Shown piece by piece: positions 52,911-62,033 of a stretch of 64,000 nt of DNA (the stretch's first letter is position 1; every line of letters starts with the position of its first letter). The DNA lies in NCBI RefSeq assembly GCF_013409745.1, contig NZ_JACCBH010000001.1:2232001-2296000 (forward strand). Reading direction: 5' to 3'. The notes under the pieces are model-generated. The model was not told the origin of the DNA, did not search any database, and saw only the letters and a list, made by a program, of their open reading frames with translations. The translations under genes were made by a program, and so were the position numbers. This DNA is from Microbacterium pseudoresistens (GTDB lineage: Bacteria; Actinomycetota; Actinomycetes; Actinomycetales; Microbacteriaceae).

Positions 52911-54416
52911 ATGGCTACTCCCGATCCCCGCACGACGACGGCCACCGGCGCCGACGTTCGCGTTCGCTTCTGCCCGTCGCCCACCGGCCTGCCGCACGTC
53001 GGCCTCGTGCGCACCGCCCTGTTCAACTGGGCCTATGCGCGCCACCACGGCGGCAAGCTCATCTTCCGCATCGAAGACACCGATGCGTCACGCGACAGCG
53101 AGGAGAGCTACGAGCAGCTGCTCGATGCGCTCACCTGGCTCAAGATTGACTGGGATGAGGGCGTCGAGGTGGGCGGCCCGCACGCGCCGTACCGCCAGTC
53201 GCAGCGTCACGACATCTACCGCGAGGTGCTTGACAAGCTCATCGCCGCGGGGGCGGTGTACGAGAGCTTCTCGACCGCGGAGGAGATCGACGCGCGCAAC
53301 GAGGCGAACGGTCGTGCCAAGCAGCAGGGCTACGACAACTTCGACCGTGACCTCACCGACGAGCAGAAGGCCGCCTTTCGCGCCGAGGGCCGCCAGCCGG
53401 CGCTGCGTCTGCGCGTGCCCGACGGCGATGTGACCTATGTCGACCTCATCCGCGGCGAGGTCACGTTCCCGGCGGGATCCTTCCCCGACTTCGTGATCGT
53501 ACGGCCCAACGGCATTCCGCTGTACACGTTCGTCAACCCGGTCGATGACGCGCTCATGGGCGTCACGCACGTGCTGCGCGGCGAGGACCTCATGCCATCC
53601 ACGGCGCGCCAGCTCGCGCTGTATTCGGCGTTGGTGGATGCCGGGGTGACCGATTTCATCCCGCGTTTCGGGCACATGCCGCTCGTGCTCGGAGACGGCA
53701 CGAAGAAGCTGTCGAAGCGCGATCCCCGGGCTGATCTGTTCCTGCACCGCGAGCGCGGCATGATTCCCGAGGGGCTGCTGAACTACCTCGCGCTGCTGGG
53801 CTGGTCCATCGCGCCCGACCGCGACGTGTTCTCGCAGGAGGAGATGGTCGCGGCGTTCCGCATCGAGGATGTGAACCCCAACCCGGCCCGCTTCGACCAG
53901 AAGAAGGCCGAGTCGATCAACGGCGACCACATCCGGATGCTCGATCCTGCCGACTTCGCCGCCCGCATCACGCCGTATCTGCAGAAGGCGGGCGTCGTGG
54001 GGGAGCAGCCCACCGACGAGGAGTCGGAACTCATCGCCGCGGCCGCCCCGCTCATCCAGGAGCGCCTGCCCGTGCTGGGCGATGCCCCCGGGCTGCTTGG
54101 ATTCTTGTTCACCGACGCCGTGTCGTACGACGAAGATGCGCTCAAGGGCCTGCCGGAGAACGCCGCCGAAGGGCTGCGGGCGAGCATCGCCGCGCTCGAG
54201 CCGGTGCAGGGCTTCACCGCGGAGCCCGTCCAGGCCGCCCTCTCGGGGTCGCTCGTAGAGAACCTCGGCCTCAAGCCGCGAGTGGCATACGGCCCCGCGC
54301 GGGTTGCGATCAGCGGGCGACGCGTCTCGCCGCCGCTGTTCGAGTCGATGGAGCTGCTCGGCAAGGAGGCCACGATCGACCGCCTCAACGCGCTCGCGAG
54401 CAAGCTCGAGAACTGA
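52911..54416 (+). CDS. gltX: glutamyl-tRNA synthetase
   Basis: Class I aminoacyl-tRNA synthetase charging tRNA-Glu and, in organisms without GlnRS, also tRNA-Gln, which GatCAB then amidates. The 501 residues include the HIGH-type motif [10 protein letters not shown] (22-31), the KLSKR loop (K266-R270), and [23 protein letters not shown]. The alpha-helical anticodon-binding region fills the C-terminal third. tRNA-Gln lies about 130 bp downstream. Confidence 0.97.
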   Translation: MATPDPRTTTATGADVRVRFCPSPTGLPHVGLVRTALFNWAYARHHGGKLIFRIEDTDASRDSEESYEQLLDALTWLKIDWDEGVEVGGPHAPYRQSQRHDIYREVLDKLIAAGAVYESFSTAEEIDARNEANGRAKQQGYDNFDRDLTDEQKAAFRAEGRQPALRLRVPDGDVTYVDLIRGEVTFPAGSFPDFVIVRPNGIPLYTFVNPVDDALMGVTHVLRGEDLMPSTARQLALYSALVDAGVTDFIPRFGHMPLVLGDGTKKLSKRDPRADLFLHRERGMIPEGLLNYLALLGWSIAPDRDVFSQEEMVAAFRIEDVNPNPARFDQKKAESINGDHIRMLDPADFAARITPYLQKAGVVGEQPTDEESELIAAAAPLIQERLPVLGDAPGLLGFLFTDAVSYDEDALKGLPENAAEGLRASIAALEPVQGFTAEPVQAALSGSLVENLGLKPRVAYGPARVAISGRRVSPPLFESMELLGKEATIDRLNALASKLEN

Positions 54417-54430
54417 CGCAACCCTCGTCA

Positions 54431-54456
54431 CTCAGGATCGCGCGTAGAGATCTGAG
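54431..54456 (+). terminator. possible terminator of gltX
   Basis: CTCAGGATC (54431-54439) pairs with GATCTGAG (54449-54456) with one bulged base and a 9-nt loop, 15 nt past the gltX stop. No T-run. Confidence 0.4.
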
Positions 54457-54482
54457 GGCGCCACGCGGGGCGGGTGGTGGGT

Positions 54483-54511
54483 TTGGATCGCGTCGCGGAG
54501 TCGGCTAGACT
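54483..54511 (+). promoter_or_regulatory. tRNA-Gln promoter
   Basis: TTGGAT (54483-54488), a 17-nt spacer and TAGACT (54506-54511). This is the only clearly spaced -35/-10 pair I found, as expected for a strong stable-RNA promoter. Confidence 0.6.
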
Positions 54512-54544
54512 TGACCCTCGGTGCACGGCTTCGGCTGATGCCCT

Positions 54545-54616
54545 TGGGGTATGGTGTAATTGGCAACACGGCTGATTCTGGTTCAGTTGTTCTTGGTTCG
54601 AGTCCAGGTACCCCAG
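54545..54616 (+). tRNA. tRNA-Gln (anticodon CTG)
   Basis: 72-nt cloverleaf: acceptor TGGGGTA / TACCCCA, anticodon stem GCTGA/TCAGT enclosing TTCTGGT with anticodon CTG, T-arm CTTGGTTCGAGTCCAGG. Discriminator G. The genome continues CAAG, so CCA is not encoded. It is placed close to gltX, which presumably charges it with glutamate before amidation. Confidence 0.95.
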
Positions 54617-54653
54617 CAAGAAGAGTGGCGAGATTCCGCGGCTATACAGCCGT

Positions 54654-55820
54654 TCAGACGCGGCGGTATGACGAGACCATCGGGCAGTCGAATGGGTCGC
54701 GTGCCGCGAGTCCCACACGACTGAGGTAGTCGATGACGATCGCGTAGGAACGCACCAGCGACGTCTCGGTGTAGGGCACGTCATGCACGGCGCAGAACTC
54801 GCGGACGATCTCGCGCGTCTTCGCCAGATGCGGCCGCGCCATGCTCGGGAAGAGGTGGTGCTCGACCTGATAGTTGAGACCGCCCATGAGCCAGGTGGCC
54901 CACCAGCCTCCGCGGATGTTTCTGGAGGTGCGCACCTGTTTCGAGAAGAAGTCCAGCTTCGCATCGGGCGCGATGACGGGCATCCCCTTGTGATTGGGAG
55001 CGAAAGACGCACCCATGTAGACGCCGAAGACGGCGAGCATGACGCCGACGAAGGCGAACGCCATGCCCAACGGCAGAAGCAGGAACACCGGTGTCAGCAC
55101 GAGAGCGAAGCGGGCCGTGATCATCGCCAACTCGGGCCAACGGCCCTTCACCGCCGTGCGGCCGGAGAGGTGCTTCAGGCTCAGGTAGTGGAGATTGAGT
55201 CCCTCAAGGGTGAGCAGCGGGAAGAACAGCCATCCCTGCCGCCGGGTGATCAGTCGGCGTATGCCTCTCGCGGAGGCGGCGTCCTCCTCGATGAACGAGA
55301 CCGTGTCGATCTCGATGTCGGGATCTTTACCGACACGGTTGGGATTGGCATGGTGGCGGCTGTGCTTGGCATCCCACCACGAATAGCTCATGCCGACGAA
55401 TGCGGCCAGCACGCGGGCGAGCCGGTCGTTGTCGGGACCGGAGCTCAGGATCTGCCGGTGCGCGGCCTCGTGCGCGAGGAAGGCGACCTGCGTGAACAGG
55501 ATGCCGAGAGCCGCTGCGATCAAGAGCTGGAACCAGCTGTGACCGAACAGCACGAAGCCCGCGATCGCGCCACCGAACCCGAATGAGATCAGGGTGGCGA
55601 CGAACACGTAGAACCAGGGGGTGCGACGCAACAGACCCGTCTCGCGCACGACCTTCGACACCTGTGTGTACGCGCGGGCGATCGGTGGGAAGTCCTCCTT
55701 TCGCGCATAGGTCTGGCGGATGGTTCCGAGAGCGCCGGAGACGGCGAGCGTGGGGGAGATGGTGAACGACCGTTCTTCGTGCCATCGCGGCATTGCGACG
55801 GCGGGTGAAGCCAAAGGCAT
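54654..55820 (-). CDS. membrane fatty acid desaturase
   Basis: The 388-residue di-iron membrane desaturase has three histidine boxes: HEAAH (117-121), HSRHH (153-157) and QVEHH (318-322). Hydrophobic segments are at about 69-94, 97-115, 198-212 and 231-270. The Q-x-x-H-H last box is typical of acyl-lipid 'front-end'/delta-9-like desaturases (the FADS superfamily), but no cytochrome b5 domain is fused, so an external electron donor is required. Likely adjusts membrane fluidity. The start at 55820 is preceded by AGGAAG at long spacing; ATG 55793 is possible but lacks a ribosome site. Confidence 0.9.
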   Translation of the reverse strand: MPLASPAVAMPRWHEERSFTISPTLAVSGALGTIRQTYARKEDFPPIARAYTQVSKVVRETGLLRRTPWFYVFVATLISFGFGGAIAGFVLFGHSWFQLLIAAALGILFTQVAFLAHEAAHRQILSSGPDNDRLARVLAAFVGMSYSWWDAKHSRHHANPNRVGKDPDIEIDTVSFIEEDAASARGIRRLITRRQGWLFFPLLTLEGLNLHYLSLKHLSGRTAVKGRWPELAMITARFALVLTPVFLLLPLGMAFAFVGVMLAVFGVYMGASFAPNHKGMPVIAPDAKLDFFSKQVRTSRNIRGGWWATWLMGGLNYQVEHHLFPSMARPHLAKTREIVREFCAVHDVPYTETSLVRSYAIVIDYLSRVGLAARDPFDCPMVSSYRRV

Positions 55821-55978
55821 CTGCCGATCGCTTCCTGCTACGGTACGTGCACCCGCATGCGTCTTGCTGCATGTAAGGACGTCGGGCATCGTCGTATTTC
55901 GTTTCATCGACCGCGAGTCATTGCGCGCATAGACCTCGGGGGAGAGGATGATCGACAGTGCGCGGTGAATGAGGGACG

Positions 55979-58342
55979 ATGACGTTTGCAGTGAGACGGG
56001 CGGCGGTGCATGCCGGACGCCTGGCCCTCCTCGCACTCGTCGCCGCTCTCGTTGTGGGCGGAATCGGCGCGATCGACGCCCTGGCCGAGAGGATGCTCGA
56101 CGACGGCGCGTCGCACATCCTCGCCGATGCCGAACCGGACGCCCGCACGCTCCGCGTCGTCGCCGCGCAGTCCGCCGACGCCGGGCAGCAGGATGCGCAG
56201 GTGCGGCAGGCGCTCGCCGACGTCGCCGACCGCGCAGGGCTCGATGAGCCTGCGATCGTCGTCTCCCGGCTGGTCTCGTTGACGGTCGACGGCGTACCCT
56301 CTGGCGGCGATGATGCGGCGCTCCGGCTTGTCGACGAGCCCCGCGCCCCTGACCTCGCCACGCTCTCTGCGGGCGCGTGGCCGCGCACACCGCAGGAGTT
56401 CGCGCTCCCGACGGCAGCGGCGCAGCGCGGGCAGCTGCAGGTCGGCGACGAGGTCACACTCACCCGCGACGGCACGACGCTCACGCTCGTCGGCACCTGG
56501 GAGGCGAACGACCCCGCCGACCCGGCCTGGCACGGCGATCCGTCGGTCTCCTCGGGTGAGAACGACGGCGTGATGGGACCAGCGGTCATCGCCGACGGCG
56601 CGCTCGCGCAGCTCCCCGGTACGCCGACGGCGACGTGGGAGATCGCCCCGCGGACCGATGACACCGCGAACCGTGCCGCCCTCCAGCGGGCGATCACGGC
56701 GGTGACGCATCTGCCCGACGCGATCGACCCGCAACGGTCGAGCAACATGCGCATCCTCGGCGGCCTCGACCGCACGGTGCAGCGGCAGGCGTCGGCGGTA
56801 GCGGCGACCCGGGGCCTTCTTGTCGCACCGCTGCTGATCATCGCTCTGCTCGGAGCGCTCGTGCTGGGCATCGTGCTCGCCACGCTGGCTTCGGCGCGGC
56901 GCACCGAGCTCGCCCTGCTGCGGGCCAGGGGTGCGTCCGCACGCCGACTCGGCCTCGATGCCGCGGGCGAGGCCGCCCTCGTCGTCGCCGTCGGGGCCGC
57001 GCTCGCTCTCGCTGGTCTCGGGCTGACCGTGGGCGTCACCGCGCTCGCTCTCGTGACCGCCGCAGCGGTACTCGCGCTCGTCGTCGCGGGGGCGGCCGTG
57101 TTCGCGGCACGCGCTGCCGTGCGCTCGGATGCCGTGCGCGAGGAGTCGGTGCGCAACGATGCGGGGTCGCGCACTTTTTCCGCGCTGCTCCTCCCTGCCG
57201 GTGTCGCCGCGATCCTCGGCGCCTTGTCGGCCTGGCAGCTCTTCGCCACGGGGTCGGTGGTCACCCCCGACGGTGCGCCGGAGCCGTTGGCCGCCGCCGC
57301 GCCCGCCCTGCTGCTCGTCGCCGGCTGCGCGCTCGCCCCTGTGATCGCCGGCCCGCTCGCGGCCCTGCTCGAGCGGCTCCTGCGGTCCACCCGAGGGATC
57401 GCTCCGCTCCTCCCGCTGCGGCAGGTCGCGCGGAGGATGGGCGTCGTCGCCGTCGCCATCCTGTGCCTCGGGCTGGCCACGGCGTCGGCGGCCGTCGCGG
57501 TGGCTGCCCCCGCAGTGACCGGCGCCGCTGAGCAGAAGTCACTCGATGCGCTGCTCGGCGCCGACGTGCGCATGATCGCCGCGGACGGGCTCGATGCGAC
57601 GGCGGAGACAGTGGCGACCTGGCCCGGCGTGACGGCGGCCGACGAGATACTGCGGAACTCCGTCACGGTCGGATCCGACTCCGCCGTGCTCGTCGCCGGG
57701 CCGCCCGGCGCGCTGGGACTGGGAGCGGCACTCAGCACGAGCTCGGGGCAGGGGCTCGCCGTCGCTATCACCCGGAGCCTTGCCGATCGGCTCGGCGCAC
57801 GCGACGGCACCGTCTTCACGGCGCGTGTGCGCTCGGTCGCCCGACCGGCGACGTTCGAGGTCGTACGCATCGTCGAGTCGCTTCCCAGCATCGGCGACCG
57901 CCTCGGAATGGCGGTCGATCCGGCGACGCTCGCGGAGATCGGCGATCTCGCTCCCAACGAGCTATGGGTGCGCAGCTCGACGCCCGAGCAGACGGCGGCA
58001 GACCTGCGTGCGCAGGCGACGCATCCGGCCCGCATCCTCACCGCCGCGCAGGTGAGCGCGGCCCCGGTCACCGGCGTCGCACCGGCGCTGCTGATCATCG
58101 GGGCACTCGTGGCGGTCGTCCTCGGCGTCATCGGCTTCGTCGCAGCATCGTCGGCCGCCGCCAGCGCACGCCGCGAGGAGCCGACGGTGCTGCGCGCACT
58201 CGGACTCTCACCGTCTCAGCACCGTGCGCTCCGGGCGGGTGAGACGGCTCTCGTGGCGGTCTACGCGGCCGTCGCCGGTGCCGTCGTGGGCGCGGTGGTC
58301 GCCGCCGTCGTGCTGCCCGTCGTGCTGGGAGCCGCCTCATGA
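55979..58342 (+). CDS. FtsX-like ABC transporter permease (first of two)
   Basis: The 787-residue protein has an N-terminal transmembrane segment (about 13-33), a large extracytoplasmic domain (about 35-275), then hydrophobic clusters at about 280-305, 327-350, 353-378, 398-418, 430-450, 480-500 and near the C-terminus. The FtsX core (LGIVLATLASARRTELALLRARGASARRLGLDAAGEAALV) and its C-terminal copy (SAAASARREEPTVLRALGLSPSQHRALRAGE) mark a MacB/LolCE-type mechanotransmission permease. The start has GAGGGACG. It heads a four-gene cassette with every junction overlapping. Confidence 0.88.
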   Translation: MTFAVRRAAVHAGRLALLALVAALVVGGIGAIDALAERMLDDGASHILADAEPDARTLRVVAAQSADAGQQDAQVRQALADVADRAGLDEPAIVVSRLVSLTVDGVPSGGDDAALRLVDEPRAPDLATLSAGAWPRTPQEFALPTAAAQRGQLQVGDEVTLTRDGTTLTLVGTWEANDPADPAWHGDPSVSSGENDGVMGPAVIADGALAQLPGTPTATWEIAPRTDDTANRAALQRAITAVTHLPDAIDPQRSSNMRILGGLDRTVQRQASAVAATRGLLVAPLLIIALLGALVLGIVLATLASARRTELALLRARGASARRLGLDAAGEAALVVAVGAALALAGLGLTVGVTALALVTAAAVLALVVAGAAVFAARAAVRSDAVREESVRNDAGSRTFSALLLPAGVAAILGALSAWQLFATGSVVTPDGAPEPLAAAAPALLLVAGCALAPVIAGPLAALLERLLRSTRGIAPLLPLRQVARRMGVVAVAILCLGLATASAAVAVAAPAVTGAAEQKSLDALLGADVRMIAADGLDATAETVATWPGVTAADEILRNSVTVGSDSAVLVAGPPGALGLGAALSTSSGQGLAVAITRSLADRLGARDGTVFTARVRSVARPATFEVVRIVESLPSIGDRLGMAVDPATLAEIGDLAPNELWVRSSTPEQTAADLRAQATHPARILTAAQVSAAPVTGVAPALLIIGALVAVVLGVIGFVAASSAAASARREEPTVLRALGLSPSQHRALRAGETALVAVYAAVAGAVVGAVVAAVVLPVVLGAAS

Positions 58343-61032
58343 ATAGCCGGCTGAGGCTGTTCGTGCGCGGTGCGTCGACGGCTCCCGCGCTGTCGCTGTT
58401 CCTCGTCGTCGTCATCGCCGCGCTGTCGTACCTCGGCCTCGCCGCTCCCGCGCTGCTCGCCGAGGGACGCACCGCGACCATCCAGAGTGCCGTCTCGAGC
58501 GTTCCCGAGCTGGCGAGGTGGCCCTCTGCGACCACGCCGGGCCTTCCCGCCTTCGATGACGCCGCCACGGGAGACGCCGGCGTCTGGAGCAGAGCCTTGG
58601 ACGAGGTGGAACAGAAACGTCGCGAACAGCCCGAGCCGCTGCGCAACATGCTGGGTGCGCCCCGGATGGTGATGACCGTGGATCCGTTCCCATCGAAGGA
58701 CGATTCGCCCGATCGCGTCGAACCGGTGCCGCAGAACAAGGTGGCGCTCGTCGCGGATCCGGGGATGACCGATCGTGCAGAGCTCGTCGACGGGCGCCTT
58801 CCCGAGATCACCGCGCCAGGTGACGGTATCGAGATCGCCCTGACCGAGGCCGTCGCGGAGCAGCTCATCTGGCCGCTGGGCACCACCCGCCGGTGGGAGG
58901 ATCGCACTGTCGTGCTCACGGGAATCGTCGCCCCGAACGACGAGAACGATCAGGACTGGGCGTTCATCAACGGATCTCTCCGGCCCGCCGTCGAGGTCAC
59001 GGCGAGCGGCGACCGCATCCTCGTCGCGTCCGCCTTCATGCACCCGGATGAGGCCGCCGCGCTCGTCGACCGCGTGAGCGATATCAAGGTCGTCTCGTGG
59101 ATGCCGTTCGACACCGCGGCGCTGGACGGCGCCACGGCGCAGCAGGCGGCCGCCCAGTTGCGCCTGCTCTCTGCAGACCCGGTCGACATCCCCATGTACG
59201 ACCGGACCTTCTACAACCGCGGACTGCCGTTCAGCTCGGCCCTCCCGCAGGCGATCGACACGGGGCTGTCCAGGGCGGATGCCATGACGGCCGTCGTCAG
59301 CATCGCCGCTGTCGGGCCCGTCACGGTTGCGCTCGTCGTGCTCGCCCTCGTGTCGCGGATGCTCGCCGTGCGCCGCGTGACGCCCACCCGAGTCCTGCGG
59401 GCGCGCGGCGCCTCCACCGAACACCTCATCGCACGGCTCGGGGGAGAGGGAGCCGCGCTGGGGCTGCTCGGTGCCGTATTCGGGGCGGCGGCGGCCGCTG
59501 CCGTCTCGGGCTGGGCGGGCACGTGGACGCTCGTCGTGCCGCTCGCGCTCGCCGCAGCTCCCGTCATCGCGCTGCCATGGGGTGCCCTGACCGATGCGGG
59601 GCGTCACGAACGCCGCGACCTCGGTGACACCGTGCACGCCGGTGTGAGCAGGTGGCGGCTCGCGCTCGAGATTCTTGTGCTGGCCCTCACGGCGGCCCTG
59701 CCCGTACTCGTCGTGGCACGCGGCGCCGCGGGAGGCGCCGATCCGCTGCTGCTCGCGCTGCCCGTGCTCCTGGGTGCGACGGGCAGCATCGTCACGCTGC
59801 GACTGCTTCCGCTGCTCCTGCGTGCTGCCGAGCGCCGGGCCCGGCGCCGCGCCGGGCTCGCCGCGCTCCTCGGCCCCGCACGCGCGCGTCGCGACCCGGT
59901 CGTGCGCACCGCACCCGTGCTCGCCGTGGTCATCGGACTCGGCGTGGCGATCTTCTCGGTCGCGTTCGCCGCGACGGTCACCCAGGGCATCGCACGCTCG
60001 GCTGCGGTCGCCGCGGGCGCCGAAGTGCGCGTGGACTCCGCCTACATCGCGCAGGATGCCGCCGACAGGGTGGCTGCGCTCGACGGAGTGGCGGCGATGG
60101 CGGCCTTGCGGGGCGATATGACCGTGGACGTCTCGGCGGGAACCGAGAAGACCCGCGCGCACCTGTACACGGTCGATCGCGACGACATGGTCGCCGTGCA
60201 GCGCGACACGATGGTGCCACTGCCGCTGCCCGAGTCGCTCACGGCTGATGACGACGAGGGCGTGCCCATCGTGGTCTCGCAGCCGCTGATGGCGCGACTC
60301 GGGACGATTGCGGGCGCCGATGGCGACATCGAGGTCGGCGGCACCGCGGTGCGCGTGGTCGGCACCGTGGATCCGCAGGTGCCGTTCGGCAGCGCCGAGC
60401 AGTGGATCATCGTCGACGCCGCCCATGCGCGCACGCTCGGCGAGCGCGGCACGGGGCGCTCGCAGCTGTACCTCTCGCTCGCGCCCGGGGCCGATCCGGA
60501 TGCCGTGGGTGCCGCCGCCGCAGCCGCTCTCGGCGAAGGCGCGAGCTTCCAGACCCCCGCCTCCATCGCCGCGGGCTACACCGACGATCCTGCTTTCAGC
60601 CTGGTCCGCAGTGCGCTGCTGGCGGCCAGTGGCGTCGTGGCTGTGCTGCTGGGTGTGGCGGTCGTCGCGATGCTCGTGCTTGGCGCGCCCGCGCGAGCCC
60701 GGATGCTGGCCATTCTGCGCACCCTGGGGCATCCGCGTCGCGCCGCGGGACGACTCGTGGCGTGGGAAGTGGTACCTGCGCTGCTGCTGGCGCTGCCGTT
60801 CGGCGTGGCAGCGGGGGTGACGATGGCGTGGCTGGTCATCCCCGCACTCGACCTGCGCGGCTTCGTCGGCGGTCCGGCGCAGCCCGCGGTCGCACTCGGC
60901 GGGGTCTGGCCGCTGTTCGTCGTGGTGGGCTTCGCCATGGTGGCAGCCGTCGCCGTGGCCGCGGCCACCGTGCTCGCCTCGCGTCTGCACTCGGCACAGG
61001 CGATCCGCGGCGACGACGAACGGGAGCTGTGA
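58339..61032 (+). CDS. FtsX-like ABC transporter permease (second of two)
   Basis: The 897-residue protein shares the layout of its upstream neighbour: N-terminal transmembrane segment (about 14-36), large extracytoplasmic domain (about 40-310), a first FtsX block (LALVSRMLAVRRVTPTRVLRARGASTEHLIARLGGEGAALG), a second extracytoplasmic part, and a last FtsX block (RARMLAILRTLGHPRRAAGRLVAWEVVPALLLALPFG). The pair probably forms a heterodimer. Overlaps the first permease gene by 4 bp (ATGA), and its TGA shares a base with the ATPase start. Confidence 0.88.
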   Translation: MNSRLRLFVRGASTAPALSLFLVVVIAALSYLGLAAPALLAEGRTATIQSAVSSVPELARWPSATTPGLPAFDDAATGDAGVWSRALDEVEQKRREQPEPLRNMLGAPRMVMTVDPFPSKDDSPDRVEPVPQNKVALVADPGMTDRAELVDGRLPEITAPGDGIEIALTEAVAEQLIWPLGTTRRWEDRTVVLTGIVAPNDENDQDWAFINGSLRPAVEVTASGDRILVASAFMHPDEAAALVDRVSDIKVVSWMPFDTAALDGATAQQAAAQLRLLSADPVDIPMYDRTFYNRGLPFSSALPQAIDTGLSRADAMTAVVSIAAVGPVTVALVVLALVSRMLAVRRVTPTRVLRARGASTEHLIARLGGEGAALGLLGAVFGAAAAAAVSGWAGTWTLVVPLALAAAPVIALPWGALTDAGRHERRDLGDTVHAGVSRWRLALEILVLALTAALPVLVVARGAAGGADPLLLALPVLLGATGSIVTLRLLPLLLRAAERRARRRAGLAALLGPARARRDPVVRTAPVLAVVIGLGVAIFSVAFAATVTQGIARSAAVAAGAEVRVDSAYIAQDAADRVAALDGVAAMAALRGDMTVDVSAGTEKTRAHLYTVDRDDMVAVQRDTMVPLPLPESLTADDDEGVPIVVSQPLMARLGTIAGADGDIEVGGTAVRVVGTVDPQVPFGSAEQWIIVDAAHARTLGERGTGRSQLYLSLAPGADPDAVGAAAAAALGEGASFQTPASIAAGYTDDPAFSLVRSALLAASGVVAVLLGVAVVAMLVLGAPARARMLAILRTLGHPRRAAGRLVAWEVVPALLLALPFGVAAGVTMAWLVIPALDLRGFVGGPAQPAVALGGVWPLFVVVGFAMVAAVAVAAATVLASRLHSAQAIRGDDEREL

Positions 61033-62033
61033 TGCACGAACGGGGCGAGAGGATGGACGTCATGACCGATGGGGCGATCGTCTGCGAGGGCCTGGTGCGG
61101 ATCTTCACCGCGCAGGGCGTGGAGGTGCAGGCGCTTCAGGGGCTGGAGCTGCGGATGCGGACCGGCGAAATGGTCGCGCTCGTGGGTGCATCCGGATCGG
61201 GCAAGAGCACGCTCCTGGGCATCCTGGCCGGGCTCGATCAGCCCACCGCCGGCACAGCACGCGTGGCAGGGCACGACCTGGTGACGATGAAGGGCGCAGA
61301 ACGGCTGGAGTACCGTCGTCGCAGCGTCGGGTTCGTCTGGCAGCAATCGGCGCGCAACCTCCTGCCGTACCTGTCGGCGAAGGAGAACATCGAGATGGTG
61401 CACGAGGTCGCCGGCGTCGTGCCCCGGGCAGAGCGGGCGCAGGCCGGCATCGACCTGCTCGAGCTGCTGGATGCGGGAGAAGTGGCCGACAAGCGCCCCG
61501 CCGAGATGTCGGGCGGTCAGCGCCAACGCGTCTCGATCGCCGTCGCCCTGGCCAATCGTCCGCGTGTGCTTCTCGCCGACGAGCCGACCGGCGAGCTCGA
61601 CGAGCACACGAGCGCGGAGGTGCTCGCGGCGATGGAGACGGTGAATCGCGAGCGCGGCGTCACCACCCTGATCGTCACGCACGATGCCGGGGTCTCCGAG
61701 CATGTCGAGCGCACCGTGCGCATCCGTGACGGCCGCACGGCCACCGAGACGCTGCGCAGCACGGCGACCGATGACGACGGTCGCGCCGTGCGCACGGCAC
61801 AGGAGTACGCCGTGCTGGATCGCGCGGGGCGCATGCAGCTGCCCGCCGAGTTCGTCACCGAGCTCGACCTGCGCGATCGGGTGCGGCTCACGCTCGAGCC
61901 CGACCACGTGCGGGTCGCGCCCGGCGGACCCGGGCGCCGCGACACCCCGGATGCCGCGGATGCCTCTGACGCACCCAAGCCGTTGACGAGACGGGCCGCC
62001 CGGACTTCTCGTCGGGATGGAGAACGCTCATGA
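61032..62033 (+). CDS. ABC transporter ATP-binding protein with a C-terminal AbrB-like module
   Basis: The 333-residue protein has a MacB/LolD-type nucleotide-binding domain: Walker A GASGSGKST (52-60), FVWQQSARNLLPYLSAKENI at the Q-loop, signature MSGGQ (159-163), Walker B VLLADEPTGELD (179-190), H-loop THD (216-218). After residue 240 comes an extra segment; residues 260-296 (VLDRAGRMQLP..., then LDLRDRVRLTLEPDHVRVAP) resemble an AbrB/SpoVT swapped-hairpin strand set. The last 35 residues are Asp/Ala/Arg-rich and likely disordered. The start is ATG 61032 (GGGAG upstream); ATG 61062 with GAGAGG is a possible later start. Confidence 0.88.
   Translation: MHERGERMDVMTDGAIVCEGLVRIFTAQGVEVQALQGLELRMRTGEMVALVGASGSGKSTLLGILAGLDQPTAGTARVAGHDLVTMKGAERLEYRRRSVGFVWQQSARNLLPYLSAKENIEMVHEVAGVVPRAERAQAGIDLLELLDAGEVADKRPAEMSGGQRQRVSIAVALANRPRVLLADEPTGELDEHTSAEVLAAMETVNRERGVTTLIVTHDAGVSEHVERTVRIRDGRTATETLRSTATDDDGRAVRTAQEYAVLDRAGRMQLPAEFVTELDLRDRVRLTLEPDHVRVAPGGPGRRDTPDAADASDAPKPLTRRAARTSRRDGERS

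Noticed and set aside
54417..54544. A second tRNA (tRNA-Glu) between gltX and tRNA-Gln
   Set aside because: No cloverleaf or T-arm motif is present; only a hairpin and the tRNA-Gln promoter.
55918..58131. Open frame of about 737 codons opposite the first ABC permease
   Set aside because: Almost only Ala, Ser, Arg, Thr and Pro; no promoter or ribosome site; a shadow of the permease.
58261..60990. Open frame of about 900 codons on the minus strand opposite the second ABC permease
   Set aside because: Rich in Arg/His/Gly/Asp with no hydrophobic core or family motif, exactly mirrored to a convincing permease on the plus strand. High GC makes long antisense frames common here.
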